Source of the DNA: an uncultured Pirellulaceae bacterium
Lineage (GTDB): Bacteria > Planctomycetota > Planctomycetia > Pirellulales > Pirellulaceae
Length of the DNA: 5,692 nucleotides
Assembly: GCA_947259675.1 (NCBI GenBank)
Contig: CAMYNE010000176.1
Coordinates: 1 to 5,692 of the forward strand
Direction: 5' to 3'
How positions within the stretch are numbered: the first letter of the stretch is position 1; each line of letters opens with the position of its first letter. Both the position numbers and the translations under genes were made by a program. This document shows, in pieces, positions 1 to 4,949 of this stretch. A model generated the notes under the pieces. The model was given only the letters and a program-made list of their open reading frames with translations, was not told the origin of the DNA and searched no databases.

Positions 1-104
1 CCGTTGGGACCTCGAAATCTGGACCAGGTGTCGTCGCCCGAACCAACTTCGGCCATCAAAAAGCAGAGTAAAATAGCACCAACGGCAAATTTGAATTTGG
101 ACAT
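1..104 (-). CDS. Secreted PQQ-type beta-propeller protein, N-terminal fragment (runs off left edge)
   Basis: Reading the minus strand from an ATG at 104 gives 34 complete codons, open to the window edge. The product starts MSKFKFAVGAILLCFLMAEV, a classic signal peptide with lysines at positions 3 and 5 followed by a hydrophobic core. The mature part then begins near G-S-G-D-D and continues W-S-R-F-R-G-P-N. The W-x-x-F-R-G-P-N-G opening is characteristic of planctomycete outer-membrane-assembly/BamB-like proteins with PQQ-binding-like beta-propeller repeats. The fragment ends before any propeller blade, so the assignment rests on this short motif and the signal peptide. The upstream frame is closed by a TGA just beyond the A-rich stretch near 150, and no other ATG precedes this one. 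No strong Shine-Dalgarno sequence is visible; an AT-rich TAAAAT lies at 118-123 on the same strand. The likely location is the periplasm or cell surface. Substrate and role cannot be judged. Confidence 0.72.
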   Translation of the reverse strand, partial: MSKFKFAVGAILLCFLMAEVGSGDDTWSRFRGPN

Positions 105-445
105 GTCTGTTTTCGATATTTTAGTAAATTCGTGGGCCGATAAATGGATTTTTTTGGTTCAAGCTCGTCGTCAATTCAAGGATCACTGGCGATGCGGCTA
201 AAGTTCTTTGGTTCGCAGTTCCTTGCGAATAACCAGTTTCAAACCCGACCAGACATCATCAACCGCACATACTTTGAACAGGAAGTATTGTAACAAAACA
301 AATTAACGGCTCGCTTTGAATTTTAGCCGTGGTCTCACGCGATCCGAATCAGGCGCCCTTGTTGTCATTTGGCGAATATGCATTATCTAAACCCCGACGG
401 TGGTTCGAGTGAACGATTTGAAATCTTCATGATGGGAACGGAATA
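105..445. other. Divergent intergenic region, no convincing gene
   Basis: This stretch separates the left-edge beta-propeller gene (minus) from the EamA transporter (plus), so it should hold both promoters. I see no coding potential. Inverted repeats are present: ACGGCT at 306-311 with AGCCGT at 325-330 (13-nt loop, no T tract), and TTCGC/GCGAA around 213-230 with extra GGTT/AACC pairing outside. Promoter candidates are weak: for the plus strand TTGTCA at 362-367 with TATCTA at 384-389 (16-nt spacer, poor -10), and for the minus strand TAAAAT at 118-123 without a good -35. None of these is strong enough for a separate entry. Confidence 0.5.
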
Positions 446-472
446 CTGAAGAACGAAAAAGAAAACGCGGCG

Positions 473-1402
473 TTGAGAATTCGATGGCTGGCCGATTTGA
501 GCTTACTCCTGGTCGTTACGTTCTGGGGAATCAACATGCCGATCATGAAGTTCGCGCTGGGTCGGATCGACGAATACTTGTTTAACGCGCTACGCTTGAC
601 ATTATCGGCGATTGTACTCGGAATATGCACGTGGGGGCAAAAAGCATCAGTCATCGACCGGACCGCAGGCGCAAAGCCACTCAAATTGCAATTATGTTAC
701 GTGGTCTTGTTCGCCTTCATGACGGGGTTTGCCTATCAAGTCTTGTTCCTGCTGGGCATCGATTCGACGTCCGCAGGCAACACAGCGATCATCATGTCAG
801 CTATCCCGATGTGGACCGCAATTCTCGCAATGGTCTTGTTAAAAGAAAGGTTATCTCAGCTGGCGTGGGTGGGGCTTACGATCGCACTGTTCGGAACGTT
901 GGTCGTAACGTTAAGCAAGACTGATCCAAGCTCCGCGTCTGTGAACACGGTAACCGGAAATTTGCTTGTTTCCGCAGCTGCGTTTTCGTGGGCGCTTGCA
1001 TCCGTTCTAAGCCGCCCCATGTTAAAGAACACATCGCCAGTAGCGTTGGCGTTTTGTAGTGTGGGAGGAGCCCTGCCGTTGCATTTTTGGATTGCCCGTC
1101 AGGCGATTGGTGAAACGTGGCAAGTGTTTTCGGACCCGTGGTTGATGTCGGCGTTATTATATTCCGGCATCTTTTCAACGGGCTTGGCATACGCCTTTTG
1201 GAACTACGGCGTCAAACATCTTGGACCTTCGCACGCCGCGAGCTTTCAAAATCTGGTTCCCTTAATCGCCTTGTTTGCTGGCTGGATTTTGATTGGCGAG
1301 GTACCTTTTGCATTGCAATTATTGGGAGGAGCCTTGATTATTACGGGGCTGATTGTCATGCGACATCGGGGCACACCTGGTTTCGCCGCCGACGCGTCTT
1401 AA
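473..1402 (+). CDS. EamA/DMT-superfamily membrane transporter
   Basis: The 309-residue product has two homologous EamA halves, at about residues 7-148 and 161-297, together giving about ten transmembrane helices. Family features visible: an early F-W-G-I-N at 17-21 in TM1; S-A-I-P-M-W with L-K-E-R-L at 109-128 closing the first half; and P-L-I-A-L-F-A-G-W with I-G-E-V-P at 263-278 closing the second. These match the DMT pattern of a proline helix followed by a conserved Glu. Members are inner-membrane exporters or permeases of metabolites such as amino acids or sugars; the substrate cannot be predicted here. The start is uncertain. TTG at 473 lacks a Shine-Dalgarno site. CTG at 446 would add nine charged residues and has GGGA eight bases upstream. 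The frame is closed by TGA at 419-421, and the first in-frame ATG (residue 22) would cut into TM1. The gene is followed by its own terminator and converges with the peptidase gene. Confidence 0.93.
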   Translation: MRIRWLADLSLLLVVTFWGINMPIMKFALGRIDEYLFNALRLTLSAIVLGICTWGQKASVIDRTAGAKPLKLQLCYVVLFAFMTGFAYQVLFLLGIDSTSAGNTAIIMSAIPMWTAILAMVLLKERLSQLAWVGLTIALFGTLVVTLSKTDPSSASVNTVTGNLLVSAAAFSWALASVLSRPMLKNTSPVALAFCSVGGALPLHFWIARQAIGETWQVFSDPWLMSALLYSGIFSTGLAYAFWNYGVKHLGPSHAASFQNLVPLIALFAGWILIGEVPFALQLLGGALIITGLIVMRHRGTPGFAADAS

Positions 1403-1416
1403 CTCCGAGGGTTGGC

Positions 1417-1435
1417 AGCAAATGTTGCTTTTTTT
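1417..1435 (+). terminator. Intrinsic terminator of the EamA transporter gene
   Basis: AGCAA at 1417-1421 pairs perfectly with TTGCT at 1425-1429 around a three-base ATG loop. The stem runs directly into seven T residues (1429-1435). It begins 15 bases after the TAA stop of the transporter. The stem is short but the T tract is strong and the position is right. Confidence 0.6.
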
Positions 1436-1458
1436 CAAGAATGCCTCCGGCGAGAAAG

Positions 1459-1484
1459 AAAAAAATGCCGCTGCTGTTGGCGGC
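1459..1484 (-). terminator. Intrinsic terminator of the M28 peptidase gene
   Basis: On the minus strand GCCGC (1484-1480) pairs with GCGGC (1471-1467) across an eight-base loop, with a possible extra wobble pair at 1479/1472. It is followed by A then seven T residues (1465-1459). The first base of the hairpin is the last base of the peptidase TAG stop (1486-1484), so the stem begins immediately at the end of the coding sequence. Confidence 0.65.
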
Positions 1485-2905
1485 TATTCCTCACCCAGTT
1501 TTCCAGACATGTCGGCCAGGACAAAAGCTGAAGCTGCAACCGTAATCGCACATTCGGTCAACTCTTTTGGATTGACTTTGTCGACGGTATCGGCCCAGCT
1601 GTGGTGGGTGTTAAAGTAGAGTCTGCCATCAACACTCAAGCCCATACATGCCGTACCCGTTGGCTTCAGTTGCCCAACATCGACTCCGGAAAAACCAGTG
1701 GTCACCCGAGTGGCTCCCACGGGTGCGAGAAGGGTGAGAATTTCTGTGAGTTGGGCGGCGGCCAGCTGTTCTTTGTCGTCGTCTTGCAAGTCAATTGACA
1801 GACCTTGCGGCTTGAAACCACCTGAATCGGATTCGATTCCGGCGATGTGGACTTCATCTTGATGACGAACCGCATAGCTGCGTGCGCCGGCAATCCCGTT
1901 CTCTTCATTGGTCCAAAGCACGACTCGAATCGTTCGTTTTGGTTGAAGCCCCAATTTGCGAATAATATTGAGTGCTTCCATGGCAACCACACAGCCGCAG
2001 CCGTCATCTTGGGCTCCTTGTCCTACATCCCAGGAATCAATGTGACCGCCAATCACTACGATTTCTTCAGGCTTTTCCCTTCCAACGATTTCAGCCAGGA
2101 CGTTTGCCGAAGGCACTTCTCCCTGGTCTTCTGCTTCCATGTAAAGTTTTATGACTGGTGTTTTTCCACGATTCTGAAGTCGATGCAGCAAGGATGCGCC
2201 TTCAACGGTAATCGCTGCCGTCGGAATTTTCTTGATCTCCGGTCCTCCGCTGTAACGCATGGCACCCGTGTGCGGCGAGTCTAAAGAATAAGCAGTGACG
2301 GATCGTACTAAAGCCGCAACCGCGCCACGCTCGGATGCCCATTTTGCGCCGTTGCCTCGATACTGCACGACCTTACCGTATCCTGATCCATCCTGTTCAG
2401 AATACGGAGGCATCGGAACATCAAAAACGACGATCTTCCCTTTAATCTGTTCATCGGGAAGCGCGTCAAGTTCGTCTTTGTCTTTCACAACGATGACTTC
2501 GGCAGTGATACCGTCTTTTGGGGTTGCGACCGAGCCGCCTAGCCCCAGCATATTAATCTTGCAGGGGCGTGGCGAAATCATCTCACACGACTCATCGCCG
2601 CGGACCCATTTTCTGACCATCACTTTTTCACTGCGAACGTTTTCGTGTCCATCTGCTTTGAGCGACTGAACGGCCCATTCGATAGCCCGCTCAAGTGATT
2701 CACTTCCGCTCAGGCGGTTTCCGATATCATCGCAAAGTTCCTGAAGCTTGAGGTAGGCGTCGTTTTCTTCGCGAGCAGCGGCAATGATTTTATCGACCGC
2801 CGGCTGGTAGCCCTTGATGACCGAATCCGTGGGTTGCGCCGCAACTTCGCCGCAGATTGTAAAAACAAGAACAACTAAAAGTAACCGTCGCAGCGAAAGG
2901 TCCAT
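1484..2905 (-). CDS. Exported M28 zinc metallopeptidase, carboxypeptidase Q-like
   Basis: The 473-residue product is close in length to human carboxypeptidase Q (plasma glutamate carboxypeptidase) and resembles it strongly as I recall that sequence. A signal peptide covers residues 1-23 (R-R at 6-7, a Leu/Val core, likely cleavage after V-A-A). An N-terminal segment and an inserted PA-like region (about 120-250) precede the M28 catalytic domain (about 265-470). Dizinc residues are complete: H288 in G-G-H-I-D-S-W-D, D300 in Q-D-D-G, the E334-E335 pair in T-N-E-E-N-G (E334 general base, E335 ligand), D360 in E-S-D-S-G, and H435 in H-H-S-W-A-D-T. It probably hydrolyses peptides or dipeptides outside the cytoplasm. 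I chose ATG 2905 because a purine-rich GGGGAAAG lies five bases upstream; TTG at 2920 would add five residues and place that motif inside the gene. It lies 139 nt downstream of the PilZ/SHD1 gene on the same strand. The exact substrate is unknown. Confidence 0.94.
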   Translation of the reverse strand: MDLSLRRLLLVVLVFTICGEVAAQPTDSVIKGYQPAVDKIIAAAREENDAYLKLQELCDDIGNRLSGSESLERAIEWAVQSLKADGHENVRSEKVMVRKWVRGDESCEMISPRPCKINMLGLGGSVATPKDGITAEVIVVKDKDELDALPDEQIKGKIVVFDVPMPPYSEQDGSGYGKVVQYRGNGAKWASERGAVAALVRSVTAYSLDSPHTGAMRYSGGPEIKKIPTAAITVEGASLLHRLQNRGKTPVIKLYMEAEDQGEVPSANVLAEIVGREKPEEIVVIGGHIDSWDVGQGAQDDGCGCVVAMEALNIIRKLGLQPKRTIRVVLWTNEENGIAGARSYAVRHQDEVHIAGIESDSGGFKPQGLSIDLQDDDKEQLAAAQLTEILTLLAPVGATRVTTGFSGVDVGQLKPTGTACMGLSVDGRLYFNTHHSWADTVDKVNPKELTECAITVAASAFVLADMSGKLGEE

Positions 2906-2910
2906 CGAAT

Positions 2911-2918
2911 CTTTCCCC
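2911..2918 (-). promoter_or_regulatory. Ribosome binding site deciding the peptidase start
   Basis: The minus strand reads GGGGAAAG at 2918-2911, five bases before the ATG at 2905-2903. It is one of the better Shine-Dalgarno-like sites in the window. It favours ATG 2905 over the in-frame TTG at 2920-2918, which overlaps the motif itself. Confidence 0.45.
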
Positions 2919-2941
2919 AAGTATGAAGCTTGAAATCAATT

Positions 2942-2992
2942 CGGGCACGATGCTCGTCATTTCGGCTTCCCAAGTTAACTGGTGTGCCGAAA
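2942..2992 (-). promoter_or_regulatory. Two stem-loops in the leader of the peptidase gene
   Basis: TTTCGGC at 2960-2966 and GCCGAAA at 2986-2992 form a perfect 7-bp inverted repeat. Inside it, after a symmetrical 3x3 internal loop, CCA at 2970-2972 pairs with TGG at 2980-2982 around AGTTAAC. A second small hairpin, CGGGCA (2942-2947) with TGCTCG (2951-2956) around CGA, follows towards the gene with one non-Watson-Crick position. On the minus strand the T-rich run lies before the larger hairpin, not after it, so this does not look like a terminator. It could be a leader RNA structure or an operator; the function is not known. Confidence 0.35.
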
Positions 2993-3044
2993 AAAGAAAG
3001 TCTTGATGGGGTCGTTTGGCTCAATCCGCCGATTTCAACGGTGA

Positions 3045-4526
3045 TTATTGTGGGCTTGTCCACTGAAGCAGGTATTCTCGGTCCTCGGCACACAGGCGAT
3101 TGATCGGTACCGTTTTGAGAGTCCCGTCGAAGCTGCGAAGCTCAATCGTGTCTTTCAGGATCCTGACCAGGGCCGCTTCAATCCGGTAGAGACCTGAGTC
3201 ATCGGTCCACATCCGCAGCGGCGCTCTAACCTTGATGGCGGCGAAATCGGTTTGTTCTGTTGGCATTTCTGGTTGAGGCTCGTGTTTGTCAACTGTTAAT
3301 GGTTGTTCCAAACCGTTTTTCGGCGTTATCTCAATAAACGTATTTGGGAACGGATCGTTAATCGGAGAAGCCGACGTCGTGATCGGTTGTTCACCAAATG
3401 GGAGCTCAGCAAAAGGAAACTCGAGATCAGGCGTCTCGGTATTGGGCATTTCGGCAAATGGGAACTGTGCGACTGGGAACTCGTCTCCGGGGAATTTGAC
3501 GAAGGGAAATTCTGGGACAGGGATTTCCGAATCAGGAGTATCAACATCGAGTTGAGTGTTCACCGGATTTTCGGTGACTGGAAGGTCTGGCGAATGGGAT
3601 GTACCGTCAATGTTGGAAGGCGTTAACCGCTGGTCGCCATTCAACTCTTCAATGCCTTGGGAATTGACCGCTTGAATGGGTCTGTCGCGCAACGGAATAA
3701 ACGTTGGTTTTGGGTCATTATTATTAAGATCAGCGGTCGGTGTCATTTCCACTTTGGCGAATGAGTCGTTGCTGTACGTCATCAAATACGCCATCGATGG
3801 CAACAACATCGTGACAACGGCAAGGGCCATGACGAATCGACTAATAGATGATGATCGCGGCCGAGTTTCGACGACGCAATTAGCTATTTTTTCGAATCCG
3901 TCAACTTCTGTGAAACTGCAGCCGACAAAGTAGCCTAGCAGTGTACTCACCTGCCAACGAATTTCGGAATCGATAACCTGGAGCTCGTCATCCCAATTGA
4001 GGATTTCGAGTTTTACTCGTTCCCCGACATTGTGGTGGTTGGGAACCGACAGGCAGAATCCACCTTCGGAGATGTTCTGAAGTTTAACTTTCGTGGCTTC
4101 CGTTTCTCCCTGGCGTTGAAGTGTGCCGTGGCCCGAAACTGGAGTTCTTTGATGCCGCCGGCGTTCCTTGCCGGATGACAATGCAAGGAAAGAAATCACG
4201 TCGGCAGAAATAGATGGTTGTACGGAGCAACCGACTTGCCAGCGCTGGTTTTCGTCAGATCGAATATGTCGGATCTGCGCGAGTCCAGAATAGGTGAATT
4301 CTGAATTCTTCTTAAATTCAAAATCCAGCTTGATGGTCTCTTCGAAGCGAACAGATATTGGTAGTAACAACTTCACGCCTTTGCGAGAGAAGTCCAACAA
4401 TTGCGCGGAACATTCTTCGCCTCCGTTTTCCTCAGATCGTTGAACGGAGACGCTTAAATTCTCGAGGTCTACGACGCTAAATCGGTGTTCTCGTTCCAAG
4501 TAAAGTTTTTGGGAATTGGCGTCCAC
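3045..4526 (-). CDS. Tandem PilZ, single-TM, proline-repeat, SHD1-domain protein
   Basis: The 493-residue product is composite. Two PilZ-type domains lie at about 11-116 and 121-222. The second has both c-di-GMP motifs, R123-x3-R127 and N151-I-S-E-G-G156. The first has D45-F-S-R-K-G50 but only R12-x2-R15. A basic stretch (R222 to R230) precedes one transmembrane helix at about 231-251, so the PilZ half should be cytoplasmic and the rest periplasmic by the positive-inside rule. Residues 252-432 are a low-complexity linker holding a strict pentapeptide repeat at 316-380. Residues 435-490 form an SHD1 domain, seen in R-M-W-T-D-D-S-G, I-E-L-R-S-F-D-G and V-P-I-N-R-L with a final E-D-R-E-Y-L. The start is GTG at 4526, with AGG ten bases upstream and an in-frame TGA at 4535-4533; CTG 4532 or TTG 4499 are alternatives. 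It may sense cyclic-di-GMP and signal across the membrane, but that is inference. Confidence 0.88.
   Translation of the reverse strand: MDANSQKLYLEREHRFSVVDLENLSVSVQRSEENGGEECSAQLLDFSRKGVKLLLPISVRFEETIKLDFEFKKNSEFTYSGLAQIRHIRSDENQRWQVGCSVQPSISADVISFLALSSGKERRRHQRTPVSGHGTLQRQGETEATKVKLQNISEGGFCLSVPNHHNVGERVKLEILNWDDELQVIDSEIRWQVSTLLGYFVGCSFTEVDGFEKIANCVVETRPRSSSISRFVMALAVVTMLLPSMAYLMTYSNDSFAKVEMTPTADLNNNDPKPTFIPLRDRPIQAVNSQGIEELNGDQRLTPSNIDGTSHSPDLPVTENPVNTQLDVDTPDSEIPVPEFPFVKFPGDEFPVAQFPFAEMPNTETPDLEFPFAELPFGEQPITTSASPINDPFPNTFIEITPKNGLEQPLTVDKHEPQPEMPTEQTDFAAIKVRAPLRMWTDDSGLYRIEAALVRILKDTIELRSFDGTLKTVPINRLCAEDREYLLQWTSPQ
3387..3581 (-). repeat. In-frame 15-bp tandem repeat encoding 13 proline pentapeptides
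   Basis: Residues 316-380 of the PilZ/SHD1 protein fall into 13 uninterrupted five-residue units beginning with proline: PVTEN, PVNTQ, LDVDT (proline replaced by leucine), PDSEI, PVPEF, PFVKF, PGDEF, PVAQF, PFAEM, PNTET, PDLEF, PFAEL, PFGEQ. The consensus is P-[F/V/D]-x-E-[F]. The best copies are the last ten. Codons differ between copies (CCC, CCA and CCT for proline), so the array is old or selected at protein level rather than freshly amplified. It forms an extended linker between the membrane helix and SHD1. Confidence 0.85.
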
Positions 4527-4579
4527 GGTCAGTCAACCTGTAAGATTTCTAGGATGGGTGATGAGATACGTATTTTGTT

Positions 4580-4595
4580 ACCTAGAATTCTAGGT
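4580..4595. promoter_or_regulatory. 16-bp perfect palindrome, candidate operator
   Basis: ACCTAGAATTCTAGGT is its own reverse complement over all 16 bases. It sits 53 bp upstream of the GTG start of the PilZ/SHD1 gene. A half-site copy, TTCTAGG, recurs at 4547-4553, so three CTAG tetramers fall within 45 bp. Perfect dyads of this size in an intergenic region usually mark a dimeric regulator's binding site; no regulator gene is visible in the window. Confidence 0.45.
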
Positions 4596-4613
4596 CATTA
4601 GAACCACGCGATT

Positions 4614-4641
4614 TTTAAACCGTCTTGGAAAACACGCTCAA
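4614..4641 (-). promoter_or_regulatory. Weak candidate promoter for the PilZ/SHD1 gene
   Basis: On the minus strand TTGAGC (4641-4636) and TTTAAA (4619-4614) match the sigma-70 -35 and -10 elements at four of six positions each, with a 16-nt spacer. Transcription would start near 4607, placing the 16-bp palindrome at roughly +12 to +27, a plausible operator position. AT-rich sequence makes chance matches likely. Confidence 0.22.
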
Positions 4642-4646
4642 AAATA

Positions 4647-4663
4647 TTCCGAAATAATCGGAA
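4647..4663. promoter_or_regulatory. 17-bp inverted repeat upstream of the candidate promoter
   Basis: TTCCGA at 4647-4652 and TCGGAA at 4658-4663 are perfect inverted arms around AATAA. The centre-to-centre distance to the 16-bp palindrome is about 67 bp. The element lies just upstream of the candidate -35 of the PilZ/SHD1 gene, where an activator might bind. No T tract follows on either strand, so it is not a terminator. Confidence 0.3.
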
Positions 4664-4949
4664 CAACACCTACGATTCATATGACATGTTACGTGATGGC
4701 CGAGTTTCAGTTCGTATGACGGTAGAAGCGGCAATTCCTTTTGACTGGTCGAACAAAAGCAGCACACTTTCAGATTGGCAGCTACAAAATCCAGCCATTC
4801 ACAACTGCCTTTTTCGTGGAATATGCCGAAGCTTGTGATTGACTGAATCTTGATCCCCAATCGTGAGACTCAGTTTGAAAACGGGCTGAGCAGGTTGAAC
4901 CGTGGGGATACCCCCTCAACGATGACACCGAAACAGAGCTTATAATCTG

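Larger units (their letters stand above)
4527..4949. other. Divergent intergenic region with several inverted repeats
   Basis: This 423-nt gap separates the PilZ/SHD1 gene (minus) from the DUF4184 gene (plus) and should carry both promoters. The half nearer the PilZ gene holds a 16-bp palindrome, a short ATACGTAT palindrome (4566-4573) and a 17-bp inverted repeat. The half nearer DUF4184 holds a small GGGG-ATA-CCCC dyad at 4904-4914. Short open frames exist (a Cys-rich minus frame at 4615-4860 and a 40-codon plus frame at 4716-4838). Neither has a ribosome binding site or recognisable features, so I call no gene. Confidence 0.5.

Noticed and set aside
4..201. 65-codon open frame on the plus strand at the left edge
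   Set aside because: It is antisense to the signal peptide of the beta-propeller gene, and its translation shows no domain or ribosome binding site.
306..330. ACGGCT/AGCCGT inverted repeat as a terminator
   Set aside because: The loop is 13 nt, no T tract follows, and both flanking genes point away from it.
2875..3093. 72-codon minus-strand frame bridging the PilZ/SHD1 and peptidase genes
   Set aside because: It overlaps both real genes in another frame, has no family features and covers the stem-loop leader.
3286..3626. Repetitive plus-strand frames (G-N-S-type repeats) opposite the pentapeptide array
   Set aside because: Their periodicity is the complement of the 15-bp repeat in the PilZ/SHD1 gene; no independent coding evidence.
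4716..4838. 40-codon plus-strand frame starting M-T-V-E-A-A-I-P
   Set aside because: No ribosome binding site and no similarity I recognise; too short to support from sequence alone.
4615..4860. 81-codon Cys-rich minus-strand frame in the divergent gap
   Set aside because: TTG start without Shine-Dalgarno, no recognisable motif spacing for the cysteines, and its end lies inside inverted repeats and promoter-like sequence. Probably chance.
4941..4946. Perfect TATAAT just before the DUF4184 start
   Set aside because: Only three bases separate it from the ATG, so transcription would begin inside the first codons, and there is no -35 at a suitable distance. Likely coincidental unless the start is further downstream.
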